Source: Bacteroidota bacterium (lineage in GTDB: Bacteria; Bacteroidota; Bacteroidia; JAHEXY01). From it: a stretch of DNA of 64,000 bases. The position numbers were made by a program, and so were the translations under genes. Location of the stretch: positions 767,881 through 831,880 of the forward strand of contig JAHEXY010000001.1 in the NCBI GenBank assembly GCA_023251875.1, written 5' to 3'. Below the pieces are notes generated by a model. It worked only from the letters and a program-made list of their open reading frames with translations, had not been told where the DNA came from and did no database searches. Positions 1 through 8,744 of this stretch are shown here, in pieces (within the stretch, counting starts at the first letter, position 1; each line of letters opens with the position of its first letter).

Positions 1-1
1 G

Positions 2-9
2 TAACTTTG
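2..9 (+). promoter_or_regulatory. Bacteroidota -7 box (TAACTTTG) upstream of rpsA
   Basis: TAACTTTG matches the Bacteroidota primary-sigma -7 consensus TAnnTTTG and lies 71 bases before the rpsA ATG. The -33 element would fall outside the window, so only half of the promoter can be judged. Confidence 0.5.
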
Positions 10-79
10 CAGCCTTCTTTTGCTAGGAAAGCAATAGAAATAATTCGATACTATTTATTAACCATTTAAAAATTACCTA

Positions 80-1999
80 ATGGCCGCAAAACAAAATGAA
101 ACAACTGAAAATGAGGCTAAAACGGTTGAAATTGAGAAAAAAAGCATGGAAACTTTACTAGAAGAAACGCCTTTAGTGAAAACTGAAGCAACCACAAATC
201 CAAGTGTACCCGGAGAATTTGATTGGAATACTATTGGAAAAAAGCAAGACAAATACTCGGATGCTGAAAAAGCCAAATTAGAAGAAATGTATGCTACCAC
301 TCTTAATATGGTGGCTGAACGTCAAGTAGTTGATGGTACAGTATTAATGATGAATAACCGAGAGGTTGTTGTTAATATTGGTTATAAATCAGAAGGAATT
401 TTATCTCTTGCTGATTTTAAATACAATCCCGATTTAAAAGTTGGAGATGTAGTTGAAGTGTATATCGAAAAACACGAAGATAAAAACGGTCAAATGATTC
501 TTTCTCACAAAAAGGCCAGATCACTTAAATCATGGGAGAGAGTTAATGCTGCATTAGAAAATAATGAAATTATCAAAGGCTTTGTAAAATGCAGAACAAA
601 AGGAGGTTTAATTGTTGATGTATTTGGACTAGAGGCTTTCTTACCTGGTTCTCAAATTGATGTTAAGCCTATCAGAGATTATGATATTTATGTAAATAAA
701 ACAATGGAATTTAAAGTTGTTAAAATCAACAAAGAATTCCGTAATGTAGTAGTTTCTCATAAAGCTTTAATTGAAGCTGAATTGGAGCAAATGAAGCATG
801 AAATTATGACCAAACTTGAAAAAGGCCAAGTACTTGAAGGAACGGTTAAAAACATTACTTCTTATGGTGTGTTTATTGATCTTGGAGGTGTTGATGGTCT
901 TATTCATATTACTGATCTTTCTTGGGGACGTATCAACCATCCTGAAGAAGTGGTTAAATTAGATCAAAAAATCAATGTGGTTATCCTTGATTTTGATGAG
1001 GCTAAAAAGCGAATTGCTCTTGGCTTAAAACAATTGAATTCTCATCCTTGGGATGCTCTTGATCCTAATATGAAAGTAGGAGATAAAGTAAATGGAAAAG
1101 TAGTTGTATTGGCTGATTATGGTGCATTTATTGAAATTGCTGCCGGAGTAGAAGGCTTAATACACGTTTCTGAAATGTCATGGTCGTCTCATTTAAGAAG
1201 CGCACAAGATTTCTTAAAAGTAGGAGATGTAGTAGAAGCTCAAATTCTTACGCTTGATAGAGAGGAAAGAAAAATGTCATTGGGATTAAAACAATTAAAA
1301 GCTGATCCTTGGGCTGATATTCAAAGCAAATATCCTAGCGGATCTAAACATACTGCTACGGTTCGTAACTTTACCAATTTTGGAATCTTTGTTGAATTAG
1401 AAGAAGGTATTGATGGATTGGTTCATATTTCAGATTTATCATGGTCTAAAAAAATCAAACATCCATCTGAATTTACTTCTATTGGAGCAAAATTAGATGT
1501 GGTTGTTCTTGATATAGATGTTGAAAACAGAAGATTAAGTTTAGGTCATAAACAATTAGAAGAAAATCCTTGGGAAGTATTTGAAACCATCTTTACGGTT
1601 GGTAGCGTACATCAAGGAACCATTCTTTCATTAGATGAAAATAAAGGTGGTGTTATTGGTTTGCCTTATGGTGTTGAAGGCTTTGCTCCATATAAACATT
1701 TAAAGAAAGAAGATGGAACAATGGCTAAAGCTGAAGAAGCATTAGACTTTAAAGTTCTTGAGTTTAATAAAGAAAGTAAGAAAATTTTAGTTTCTCATTC
1801 TCGTATTCATGAAGAAGTAAAAGCTGAAGAAAAAGAGGTAGAGGTAAAAGCTAAGAAAACTAAGTTTAAAGAAACCAATGATTCTATCAAGAAAAATAAT
1901 GAAAAACTTGAGAAAACTACATTGGGTGATTTAGAAGTACTTTCTAATCTTAAAAAGGAAATGACAGAGGCTGAAGATGCTAAAAAGAAAGCGGAATAA
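80..1999 (+). CDS. rpsA: 30S ribosomal protein S1
   Basis: Ribosomal protein S1 helps load mRNA onto the 30S subunit. The 639 residues contain six S1 (OB-fold) repeats, at roughly residues 78-142, 158-222, 252-320, 337-405, 422-492 and 508-578. The central repeats carry the usual G-x-F-V/I-E/D-L and DGLIHIS/TDLSW signatures (for example GVDGLIHITDLSW). An acidic, Lys-rich N-terminal extension of about 75 residues and a Lys/Glu-rich tail flank them, as is common in Bacteroidota S1 proteins. The first repeat (VVDGTVLMMNNREVVVNIG) is the divergent ribosome-binding type. The ATG at 80 follows an A-rich leader without a Shine-Dalgarno sequence, normal for this phylum. The gene stands alone, with its own promoter box and a strong terminator. 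Confidence 0.97.
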   Translation: MAAKQNETTENEAKTVEIEKKSMETLLEETPLVKTEATTNPSVPGEFDWNTIGKKQDKYSDAEKAKLEEMYATTLNMVAERQVVDGTVLMMNNREVVVNIGYKSEGILSLADFKYNPDLKVGDVVEVYIEKHEDKNGQMILSHKKARSLKSWERVNAALENNEIIKGFVKCRTKGGLIVDVFGLEAFLPGSQIDVKPIRDYDIYVNKTMEFKVVKINKEFRNVVVSHKALIEAELEQMKHEIMTKLEKGQVLEGTVKNITSYGVFIDLGGVDGLIHITDLSWGRINHPEEVVKLDQKINVVILDFDEAKKRIALGLKQLNSHPWDALDPNMKVGDKVNGKVVVLADYGAFIEIAAGVEGLIHVSEMSWSSHLRSAQDFLKVGDVVEAQILTLDREERKMSLGLKQLKADPWADIQSKYPSGSKHTATVRNFTNFGIFVELEEGIDGLVHISDLSWSKKIKHPSEFTSIGAKLDVVVLDIDVENRRLSLGHKQLEENPWEVFETIFTVGSVHQGTILSLDENKGGVIGLPYGVEGFAPYKHLKKEDGTMAKAEEALDFKVLEFNKESKKILVSHSRIHEEVKAEEKEVEVKAKKTKFKETNDSIKKNNEKLEKTTLGDLEVLSNLKKEMTEAEDAKKKAE

Positions 2000-2018
2000 G
2001 AATCTGTTTTAGAATATG

Positions 2019-2056
2019 AAAAAGCTGCTCAATATCATTTTGAGCAGCTTTTTTTA
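2019..2056 (+). terminator. Rho-independent terminator of rpsA
   Basis: The arms AAAAGCTGCTCAA and TTGAGCAGCTTTT form a stem of about 13 bp around a short AT loop, followed by a T-run. It begins 20 bases after the rpsA stop and also faces the convergent bioD gene. Confidence 0.9.
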
Positions 2057-2076
2057 TTTTACACCTTGCCCAATTT

Positions 2077-2700
2077 TTATGACTGTGCATTCTGATAAAA
2101 AAACTTGTTTTTATATTGTAATATTAATTTTTTAGAAATTTTATTTTCAGATTTTATTCTCAATAAACATTTCAATCCTGTATATTTTAAAATAAATTCT
2201 TCTGAGCCCAGTTTATCATCTTCATTAAATACAATTCCTGCAATAGGAATGTTTCTATTCTTTAAAGCTTCAACTGATAAAAGTGTGTGGTTAATGCTTC
2301 CCAAATAATTTTTTGAAACTAAAACAACGCTTGCATTAAATTGCTTGATTAAATCAATAACTAAATCACCTTTATAATTGATTGGAACCATTAAACCTCC
2401 TGCGCCTTCAATAATTAAATTGTTGTTTGTTTGGGGAAGAATGATTTCATCAAGATTTATTTCAATACCATCCCTATTTGCAGCCTCGTGTGGAGATAAA
2501 GCCGATGTTAATTTAAAAGCCTCAGCATGAAATTTAGATTGAGTATTACTCACCAAATTTTTTACCACATCAGTATCTGTATGATCCAAATTACCGGCTT
2601 GTATAGGCTTCCAATAATCAGCTTCTAATGCTTCGGTTAAAATTGCCGAAACAAAAGTTTTGCCTATGCCAGTACCAATACCAGTTACAAAATAGTTCAT
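2077..2700 (-). CDS. bioD: Dethiobiotin synthetase
   Basis: BioD closes the ureido ring of dethiobiotin from 7,8-diaminopelargonate, CO2 and ATP, the step before biotin synthase. The 207-residue protein starts with the P-loop TGIGTGIGKTFVS (residues 6-18). It has the substrate motif KPIQAG near residue 31 and the ATP-binding EGAGGLMVPI near residue 98. Length is typical for the family, although the C-terminal third is divergent. It is not in an operon with the other biotin gene: the BioF-like gene lies 6.4 kb away on the same strand with unrelated genes between. bioA and bioB are not in this window. Confidence 0.92.
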   Translation of the reverse strand: MNYFVTGIGTGIGKTFVSAILTEALEADYWKPIQAGNLDHTDTDVVKNLVSNTQSKFHAEAFKLTSALSPHEAANRDGIEINLDEIILPQTNNNLIIEGAGGLMVPINYKGDLVIDLIKQFNASVVLVSKNYLGSINHTLLSVEALKNRNIPIAGIVFNEDDKLGSEEFILKYTGLKCLLRIKSENKISKKLILQYKNKFFYQNAQS

Positions 2701-2734
2701 TTATTTATTTTTATTTTAAATCTCAAATTAAACT

Positions 2735-2767
2735 GCTTCCTCCCCTTTGGGGAGGCTTGGAGGGGTC
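2735..2767. repeat. GGAGAGGG-type hairpin repeat, divergent copy
   Basis: CCTCCCCTTTGGGGAGGCTTGGAGGGGTCT lies between bioD and the rhodanese gene. It has the same layout as the copies at 7841, 16368, 20800 and 23061: a palindromic core followed by a G-rich tail. The core here is CCTCCCC-TTT-GGGGAGG. It starts immediately after the rhodanese stop codon. Confidence 0.6.
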
Positions 2768-3084
2768 TAATATTTCTGCAAGCTTGTATCAATTTGATCG
2801 GCATAAGCCAAAATACCACCTTTTAAATTATAGAGATTAGTAAAGCCAAACTCCTTTTCTAAAATATTAATAACTGTACCTGAACGAGCACCACTTCGGC
2901 AATGAATAATGACGGGTTTGTCTTTAGAAATTTTTGCTACCTGGTTCATTACATCTCCCATAGGAATATGCTCCCCACCTATTTGGCAAATTTCTAATTC
3001 ATGCATTTCTCTTACATCAATTAGTTGATGGTCTTTTTTGCTATCGCGCATAGCTTTTAATTCTTGAACTGTAACTTCTTTCAT
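2767..3084 (-). CDS. Single-domain rhodanese-like protein
   Basis: This 105-residue cytoplasmic protein is one rhodanese domain, a family that transfers sulfane sulfur or phosphate-like groups through an active-site cysteine. The domain starts with LIDVREMHELEICQIGG. The catalytic loop HCRSGARSG places the cysteine at residue 62, in a six-residue loop typical of sulfurtransferases, so it is probably active. There is no signal peptide. Rhodanese domains of this size serve cyanide detoxification, thiolation or redox signalling, and nothing in the neighbourhood picks out one of these. Confidence 0.9.
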   Translation of the reverse strand: MKEVTVQELKAMRDSKKDHQLIDVREMHELEICQIGGEHIPMGDVMNQVAKISKDKPVIIHCRSGARSGTVINILEKEFGFTNLYNLKGGILAYADQIDTSLQKY

Positions 3085-3153
3085 TGTATTTTGTTTATGA
3101 TTAATCCTGCAAATATCTTAATTTTATCGTGTTCTGCATAATCCCCCTTATCT

Positions 3154-4077
3154 ATGACCAACCCAATTTTTAAATTTATTTTATTGATAGCCTTTTTTAT
3201 TACAATTATGAATGCTTGTAAAAAAGATAGTGCTACAAATACCAATAATACTACTAAAAACACCAATACTACAGATTCTACAAGTATTGTAGATTCTGCT
3301 TTGGTAATTGTGGGTGAATTTGCCGATCCGGATATTATAAAAGTATCGGATAGTGTGTGGAGATTGTATTATGCCATAAAACCTGAAGTGCCAAACAATA
3401 ATTTTGAAGTTTTTACTTCATGGTCAAAAGATGGAGTAAACTGGAATGATGAAGACACCATTTTAACCATGGCAACTTTTCCGGATATTATTAAAACCAA
3501 AGAAGGCAAATACAGAATTTATTTTCAAAGGGCTCAACTCATTAATAGTGCTATTTCTGATGATGGAATCAACTTTACTGATGAGAGCGGAACGAGAGTG
3601 AAACCTCCAATTGATACAGCTTCTGCAGCGGCTACTTCAACTATTCTATTGCCTGATGATACATATTTGATGGTTTACAGAGAAACAGTAAACGGAAAAT
3701 ATGAAAGCAATTCAATTAACAGTGTAACAACGGCATTTCGTACAGCTACTTCAACAGATGGACTTAATTTTACCTTGGGAGATATTATTGTAGAAGGGAG
3801 ATGTAGTACATTTGATGGATATATAGATGGTGGCGAATTATTTTTTATGAACGATACTTTGCATTTGAGATTTTGGACGAGTGCAGGCTTTCAAAATCAA
3901 GAAGATGCTGGCCATTATGATATGTATTCATTAGACAATGGAAAAACTTGGAGCGCCTATATACTTTTTGATGATTCATTTATTGGTGGTGATCCTACTT
4001 TTGCAAAAATTGGAAATGATTGGTTGATGTATCACACCGGATATGATGGTGGGATTTATTATAAGGCCCTAAATTAA
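3154..4077 (+). CDS. Sialidase-like / GH43-like beta-propeller lipoprotein
   Basis: A 307-residue predicted SPII lipoprotein: a hydrophobic leader ends in IMNAC, with the lipidated cysteine at residue 22, followed by a Ser/Thr/Asn-rich linker of about 30 residues. The rest holds repeated Asp-box-like blades, including SKDGVNWND, SDDGINFTD, STDGLNFTL and SLDNGKTWS. This resembles the five- or six-bladed propellers of sialidases and GH43-type glycosidases. The motif PTFAKIGNDWLMYHTG near the end also fits that fold. I cannot assign a substrate, and catalytic activity is not certain because Asp-boxes are structural. The next gene is convergent. Confidence 0.75.
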   Translation: MTNPIFKFILLIAFFITIMNACKKDSATNTNNTTKNTNTTDSTSIVDSALVIVGEFADPDIIKVSDSVWRLYYAIKPEVPNNNFEVFTSWSKDGVNWNDEDTILTMATFPDIIKTKEGKYRIYFQRAQLINSAISDDGINFTDESGTRVKPPIDTASAAATSTILLPDDTYLMVYRETVNGKYESNSINSVTTAFRTATSTDGLNFTLGDIIVEGRCSTFDGYIDGGELFFMNDTLHLRFWTSAGFQNQEDAGHYDMYSLDNGKTWSAYILFDDSFIGGDPTFAKIGNDWLMYHTGYDGGIYYKALN

Positions 4078-4079
4078 AA

Positions 4080-4121
4080 GCCCTCATTCTCGCCTTCTCC
4101 CAAAGGGAGAAGGAATGCTCC
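4080..4121. repeat. GGAGAGGG-type hairpin repeat
   Basis: The core CCTTCTCCC-AAA-GGGAGAAGG is a near-perfect hairpin preceded by the CCCTCATTCTCG flank. It begins 3 bases after the stop codon of the sialidase-like lipoprotein and ends before the convergent glycosyltransferase stop. It has the same layout as the copies at 7841 and 16368. Confidence 0.75.
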
Positions 4122-4137
4122 TTGATTAAAGGAATTG

Positions 4138-5370
4138 CTAAATTTTCGGTGAGTTCTGGTAAATAGATCGAAATTTCTCTCCAACTACATTCATACTAAA
4201 TCTTTCTTCTGCGTATTTTGCAATTGAATATCTATTAGATAATGAATAATTTCTCATCATATTTTTAATAGCAATTAACAATTCTTCTTCATTTTTAGGA
4301 TGAATCAATATGCCATTTTGGATAGTAATGTGTCTTGATATATCTCCAACATTTGTAGAAATTATAGGCAAGCCACACATCATAGCCTCGAGCATTACGC
4401 ATGGCAAGTTTTCATAATTGCTAAACAGTAACAAAAAATGAGCATTTCTCATTAATTCAGCAATTTCAGTTTCGGTTTTTAAGCCATAAAATTTTACATG
4501 ATGCGGAAGTAGATTTTTTTGTTCACACAATTGTTCGTATTGTTTTTTTTCTGGCCCATCTCCAACTATATGTAATACAAAATTGAGGCTCTCATTTTTT
4601 AATTTTTCAGCAGCTTGAATAATTCCATTAATATTTTTTTGTTTATCATTTAAAGTTGAAACATGGAGAATATTAATTTGTTGATTAGCTGATGAGGTAA
4701 TTAGCTGATGAGATGATTTGTTGATTAGCTGATTTGTTGATGAGGTAATTAGTTGATGAGGGGGATAGAATATTTTTTGGTCAACTACATTGGATATTAT
4801 ATAGTATTTGTTTTTTAGTTTGTGACTAAGCATTTCATTTCTTAGATCTTCAGAAACGGTTATAACGGCTTTGGCATTTTTTACAATTGATTTTATAATT
4901 CGTTTTTTTAGCCAATTGCTTTTAAGATAATTTCCATCAGAAGGCAGATAGCCTGTCCAGTGTTCAAGCAAAATATAGGACAATCCATAAAACCATTTTA
5001 AAAGTAGTGCTATGATGCCAACAGGAAATGCAATATTCACTTGAACCAAATCGTAATCACGAATGTTATTTGTTGTACTCCCAATTCCTTTAAGGGTATA
5101 TTTTATGTAGTTGATTTGATCAATTAATCGTCCAATAAATAGCCAATTTATTTTTGATTTTGGATAATGAATAATTACTTCTTTTATTTCTGACTCACTA
5201 ATTTGAGTTTGTGCTTGAATGCAGTTTTTAGAAGAAGAGGCATGTACAACAGTAATTGTGCAATACTGAGAAGCCGATAATGCATGGCGCCTGACAAAAA
5301 TGCCCAATGTGGGATCATTATGATTAGGATACCAAGAACTTAAATATAAAATGTTTTTTTTCTTCTCCAT
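4138..5370 (-). CDS. GT4-family glycosyltransferase
   Basis: A 410-residue GT-B glycosyltransferase. The N-terminal half opens with LYLSSWYPNHNDPTLGIFVRR, typical of GT4 enzymes that act on envelope polysaccharides. The C-terminal half has the nucleotide-sugar site HIVGDGPEKK and the E-x7-E region (YENLPCVMLEAMMCGLPII). Residues about 205-234 are a low-complexity stretch with an 8-residue period (HQLITSST, NQLINKSS, HQLITSSA, NQQINI). It is encoded by an octamer word array and sits at the junction between the two Rossmann halves, where an insertion could be tolerated. Donor and acceptor cannot be deduced. The Maf gene lies 11 bases upstream on the same strand, so the two are probably co-transcribed. 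Confidence 0.88.
   Translation of the reverse strand: MEKKKNILYLSSWYPNHNDPTLGIFVRRHALSASQYCTITVVHASSSKNCIQAQTQISESEIKEVIIHYPKSKINWLFIGRLIDQINYIKYTLKGIGSTTNNIRDYDLVQVNIAFPVGIIALLLKWFYGLSYILLEHWTGYLPSDGNYLKSNWLKKRIIKSIVKNAKAVITVSEDLRNEMLSHKLKNKYYIISNVVDQKIFYPPHQLITSSTNQLINKSSHQLITSSANQQINILHVSTLNDKQKNINGIIQAAEKLKNESLNFVLHIVGDGPEKKQYEQLCEQKNLLPHHVKFYGLKTETEIAELMRNAHFLLLFSNYENLPCVMLEAMMCGLPIISTNVGDISRHITIQNGILIHPKNEEELLIAIKNMMRNYSLSNRYSIAKYAEERFSMNVVGEKFRSIYQNSPKI
4671..4760 (-). repeat. Octamer word array inside a glycosyltransferase gene
   Basis: Read on the minus strand, the tract divides into consecutive 8-base words: CTCATCAA, CTAATTAC, CTCATCAA, CAAATCAG, CTAATCAA, CAAATCAT, CTCATCAG, CTAATTAC, CTCATCAG, CTAATCAA, CAAATTAA. 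Three words make 24 bases, so the protein repeats every 8 residues and the frame stays open. Similar words occur between genes at 20017-20048. Confidence 0.85.
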
Positions 5371-5380
5371 GAATTTTTTA

Positions 5381-5965
5381 TCAAGAGAACTTCACTATTG
5401 CCTCATACACTTCTTTAATAGGTAATCCCATCACATTATAATACGAACCTTCAATTTTTTCAACGCCAATGTATCCTATCCATTCTTGTATGCCATAAGA
5501 GCCTGCTTTATCATAAGGCTTAAAATGGCCTAGGTAATAAATAATTTCTTCTGCACTTAAAGATTTAAAATATACATTAGTGGTAACTGAAAAGCTTTCT
5601 GTTTTATTTATAGAAACAAGAGAAACACCTGTAATTACTTTATGCATTTTACCCGATAGTTTATTAAGCATATTTACGGCATCGTTATAATCTAAAGGCT
5701 TTCCTAATACATCTTTATCTAAACAAACAATAGTATCAGCAGTAATGAGTAATTCGTCTTCTTTAAGGTCATTTTTAAAGGCATCTGCTTTTTTTTGTGA
5801 AATGTAAAGAGCAACTTCATTTTCTTGTAAATGATCGGGGTACGATTCGTCAATATCTTTGGTTCTTAATTCAAAATGAATTCCTATATCTTTTAATAAT
5901 TGTTGTCTTCTAGGAGATTTTGAAGCAAGTATGATCTTTTTAGTAGCAAGAAATTTATTTATCAT
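5381..5965 (-). CDS. maf: Maf-like nucleoside triphosphate pyrophosphatase
   Basis: Maf proteins hydrolyse non-canonical or excess nucleoside triphosphates (dTTP/UTP or m7GTP) to the monophosphate and pyrophosphate. The 194-residue protein starts with the signature ILASKSPRRQQLL (residues 12-24). It has the metal and substrate residues of LITADTIVCLDKDVLGKP near residues 72-89 and the conserved AGSYGIQEWIGYIGVEKIEGSYYNVMGLP region near the end. Length is standard. It sits 11 bases upstream of the glycosyltransferase and diverges from the DUF4159 gene. The sub-family (YhdE-like or YceF-like) is not decided here. Confidence 0.93.
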   Translation of the reverse strand: MINKFLATKKIILASKSPRRQQLLKDIGIHFELRTKDIDESYPDHLQENEVALYISQKKADAFKNDLKEDELLITADTIVCLDKDVLGKPLDYNDAVNMLNKLSGKMHKVITGVSLVSINKTESFSVTTNVYFKSLSAEEIIYYLGHFKPYDKAGSYGIQEWIGYIGVEKIEGSYYNVMGLPIKEVYEAIVKFS

Positions 5966-6019
5966 GTTTAAATAGTATATTTATTCAACAAATAAAACTC
6001 AAAAAAATAAGTTTACAAT

Positions 6020-6673
6020 ATGCTAAGATATTTACTATCTATCACTTTATTTTTATTGTTTGCTTCTTTTTCACCAAATGCCTCGTATACCATTGCATTG
6101 CTTAAATATAATGGAGGGGGAGATTGGTATGCTAATCCAACTTCATTATCTAATTTGATCAAGTTTTGTAATACCAATATTGGTACAAATTTAAAAGAAG
6201 AACCTGGAACGGTTGAGGCAGGTAGTCCTGATATATTTAATTATCCCTTTGTTCACATGACGGGGCATGGGAATGTTGTGTTTTCAAGTCAAGAAGCTGA
6301 AAACTTAAGAAATTATTTGATTGCAGGAGGCTTTTTGCACATTGATGATAATTATGGCATGGATAAATTTATCAGGCCGCAGATTAAAAAAATATTTCCT
6401 GAGTCGGAATTAATTGAACTCCCTTTTTCGCACCCGGTTTATCATCAAAAATTTGAATTTCCACAAGGCCTTCCAAAAATTCATGAACATGATGGTATGC
6501 CGCCACAGGGTTTTGGTGTTATATATAAAGGTAGATTAGTACTATTTTATTCGTATGAATGTGATTTGGGTGATGGATGGGAAGATACTGAGGTACATGG
6601 AGATTCTGATATAATTCGCCAAAAAGCATTGAAAATGGGAGCCAATATTATTCAATTTGTTTTTACACAATAG
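6020..6673 (+). CDS. DUF4159 family exported protein
   Basis: A 217-residue protein with a cleavable-looking signal peptide (first 22 residues, LLSITLFLLFASFSPNAS). It matches the DUF4159 pattern: an N-terminal IALLKYNGGGDWYANPTSL block, then FVHMTGHGNVVFSSQE, GGFLHIDDNYGMDKFIRP and FSHPVYH. This fold resembles a class I glutamine amidotransferase-like or flavodoxin-like domain. In Bacteroidota such genes are often found near MoxR/vWA/BatA-type loci, but no such genes are adjacent here. The function is unknown; export to the periplasm is the main inference. Confidence 0.8.
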   Translation: MLRYLLSITLFLLFASFSPNASYTIALLKYNGGGDWYANPTSLSNLIKFCNTNIGTNLKEEPGTVEAGSPDIFNYPFVHMTGHGNVVFSSQEAENLRNYLIAGGFLHIDDNYGMDKFIRPQIKKIFPESELIELPFSHPVYHQKFEFPQGLPKIHEHDGMPPQGFGVIYKGRLVLFYSYECDLGDGWEDTEVHGDSDIIRQKALKMGANIIQFVFTQ

Positions 6674-6721
6674 AAAGTTGATAATTTTCTCATGAATTGC
6701 TATTTTTCTGATTAAAACTTC

Positions 6722-6729
6722 TAATTTTG
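6722..6729 (+). promoter_or_regulatory. Bacteroidota -7 box (TAATTTTG)
   Basis: TAATTTTG matches TAnnTTTG, 38 bases before the ATG of the MraY/WecA-type transferase. A T-rich stretch (TATTTTTCTG) lies about 20 bases upstream, where the loosely conserved -33 element would be. Confidence 0.45.
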
Positions 6730-6767
6730 CACTTGGTAGTTTTAGAAAACTACATAGCCCATAGTGT

Positions 6768-7838
6768 ATGAATTTGACTTTACTTTACTCAGTATATTTT
6801 ATTGTTGCTTTTATTTTTTCTTTTTTGATTAATGGTCTTTTTTTACGTTTTTCAAAGAATTTAGGAACTCGTGATACTGATATTGGCCAAGTAAGATGGA
6901 GCGCATCTTCAAAACCATCATTAGGTGGGATATCTTTTTTTATTACATTTTTGCTTTCGGTTATTTCTTATTCCATGTTTTTTGAGCAAGCTGCTATTTT
7001 TCATGATAAACAATTTACAGGAATTCTTATTTCATGTGTTGCAGGCTTTTTAATGGGGCTTGCAGATGATGCTTACAATACAAAACCAATTCTTAAATTT
7101 TCGGTACAGTTTTTTTGTGGAGTTATATTAATATTTTCAGGTACATATATTCAATTATTTTCTAATGAATATATCAATTATGCTATTACCTTATTTTGGG
7201 TAGTAGGTATTATGAATTCTATCAATATGCTCGATAATATGGATGCTATTACAACTTCTGTATCAATAGTAATTACATTATGTTTTATACTCATCATCTT
7301 TTTCTATAAAGAATATACAAGCATTCATTTAATTGTTTCTTTAGGCGTATTATCAGCCCTGCTAGGCTTTTTATATTATAACATTAATCCATCAAAATTA
7401 TATATGGGCGATACGGGTTCTCAGTTTTTGGGAATTTTTTTAGCGGCCATGGGGGTTAAATATTTTTGGAATTTTACGGATACCGGCCTTGTAGGAATTG
7501 CAGCCTATCCTACCAAACAAATTATAGTAACATTATTGATTTTTATTATTCCTATTACTGATACAACCACTGTATTTATTAATAGAATTGGAAAAGGTCA
7601 ATCTCCATTTATTGGAGGCAAGGATCATACAACGCACCATTTATCTTATAGAGGTTTAAGTGATAGGCAAGTTGCTTTGGCCTTTACGCTTATTTCTTTG
7701 GTTTCTCTATTTTTTATTTGGATAATTATTAATTTTCTTCAAAATTGGTCGATATTCTATTTTATACTTTTCTTGTGCTATATCTTAGGAGTATCGGGAT
7801 GGTTGTATTACAATACAAAAACTACTAAGGCGCAGTAA
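6768..7838 (+). CDS. MraY/WecA-type glycosyl-1-phosphate transferase (GT4 PNPT family)
   Basis: This integral membrane enzyme family transfers a sugar-1-phosphate from a UDP-sugar to undecaprenyl phosphate, the first lipid-linked step of surface glycan synthesis. The 356-residue protein has about ten hydrophobic segments. It carries the catalytic loops LADDAYNTKPILKF (residues near 98-111), NSINMLDNMDAITTS, MGDTGSQFLG and the His-rich KDHTTHHLSYRG loop. That loop corresponds to the HIHH segment of WecA/TagO proteins rather than MraY, so O-antigen or capsule initiation is more likely than peptidoglycan. The gene is monocistronic, with its own promoter box, and is followed by a repeat hairpin. 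Confidence 0.88.
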   Translation: MNLTLLYSVYFIVAFIFSFLINGLFLRFSKNLGTRDTDIGQVRWSASSKPSLGGISFFITFLLSVISYSMFFEQAAIFHDKQFTGILISCVAGFLMGLADDAYNTKPILKFSVQFFCGVILIFSGTYIQLFSNEYINYAITLFWVVGIMNSINMLDNMDAITTSVSIVITLCFILIIFFYKEYTSIHLIVSLGVLSALLGFLYYNINPSKLYMGDTGSQFLGIFLAAMGVKYFWNFTDTGLVGIAAYPTKQIIVTLLIFIIPITDTTTVFINRIGKGQSPFIGGKDHTTHHLSYRGLSDRQVALAFTLISLVSLFFIWIIINFLQNWSIFYFILFLCYILGVSGWLYYNTKTTKAQ

Positions 7839-7840
7839 CA

Positions 7841-7873
7841 GACCTCACCCTTCCCTCTCCAAAGGAGAGGGTT
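7841..7873. repeat. GGAGAGGG-type hairpin repeat
   Basis: GACCTCACCCTTCCCTCTCC-AAA-GGAGAGGGTT: the core CCCTCTCC/GGAGAGGG makes an 8 bp stem. It lies 3 bases after the stop of the MraY/WecA-type gene and just before the convergent UbiA stop. The orientation is opposite to the copies at 16368 and 20800. Confidence 0.85.
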
Positions 7874-7877
7874 ATTA

Positions 7878-8744
7878 TTAAGAACCAAATATCCATAAAT
7901 CACATAAGGTAAAAATTGCAAAAACGATGCTTGCCATGCCATTAGTTGTAGCAAATGCAAGGTTTACATCTTTTAAATCGGTGTATTTTACTAAAGAATG
8001 TTGGTAGATAAGCAAACCAATAAAAATACAAGCACCAAACCAATAAAAAATTTCAAAGTCTTTGTAAATCCCTAGGCCTATAATAAATAGGGCGCAAATA
8101 ATATGGAGTACCCCTGAAAAAACTAAAGCATATTTTTTACCCAATAAAACGGGTATTGAATGTAGTTTTTCTTTTGAATCAAATTCTGTGTCTTGCAAGG
8201 CATATATAATGTCAAAACCACTTACCCAAAATAAAACTGTCAATGACAACAAAATAGGAATGATATTAAATAGGCCGGTAACAGCTAAATAAGCTCCTAT
8301 AGGAGCTAAAGAAAGTCCGAATCCTAATATTATGTGACTAAAATGGGTAAAACGTTTTGTGTAACTATATCCTAATATTACCAGCAATGCAATAGGAGAT
8401 AAATAAAAGCAAATAGTGTTGACAAAGTAGGTTGTAATAACAAACAACAATGAATTTAAAATGATAAAGAATAATGCAGATTTAGGTGTAATAATGCCTG
8501 CGGGTATTTCTCTTGTTGCAGTACGAATATTTTTTATATCAATATCCCTATCAATATAACGGTTAAATGCCATAGCTGCTGTTCGGGCAAATACCATACA
8601 GAACAACACAAGCATAAATAAAACAATATTAAAATGCTTAAAACTGGCTTGTAAACCAAGAAAGTATCCAATTAATGCAAATGGTAAAGCAAAAATAGTA
8701 TGATTAAATTTTATAAGTGATAAATAGTTTTTAATTGAACTCAT
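7878..8744 (-). CDS. UbiA-family prenyltransferase (MqnP/UbiA-like)
   Basis: A 288-residue membrane prenyltransferase with 8-9 hydrophobic segments and both Asp-rich motifs: NRYIDRDIDIKNIRTATREIP (prenyl-diphosphate/Mg2+ site) and YALQDTEFDSKEKLHSIP. It belongs to the 4-hydroxybenzoate polyprenyltransferase-like branch. Bacteria of this phylum rely on menaquinone, so the enzyme probably acts in quinone synthesis. A MqnP-like role in the futalosine pathway is one possibility that I cannot separate from others by reading alone. Its 5' end overlaps the upstream ABM gene by 14 bases, which suggests translational coupling. Confidence 0.85.
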   Translation of the reverse strand: MSSIKNYLSLIKFNHTIFALPFALIGYFLGLQASFKHFNIVLFMLVLFCMVFARTAAMAFNRYIDRDIDIKNIRTATREIPAGIITPKSALFFIILNSLLFVITTYFVNTICFYLSPIALLVILGYSYTKRFTHFSHIILGFGLSLAPIGAYLAVTGLFNIIPILLSLTVLFWVSGFDIIYALQDTEFDSKEKLHSIPVLLGKKYALVFSGVLHIICALFIIGLGIYKDFEIFYWFGACIFIGLLIYQHSLVKYTDLKDVNLAFATTNGMASIVFAIFTLCDLWIFGS

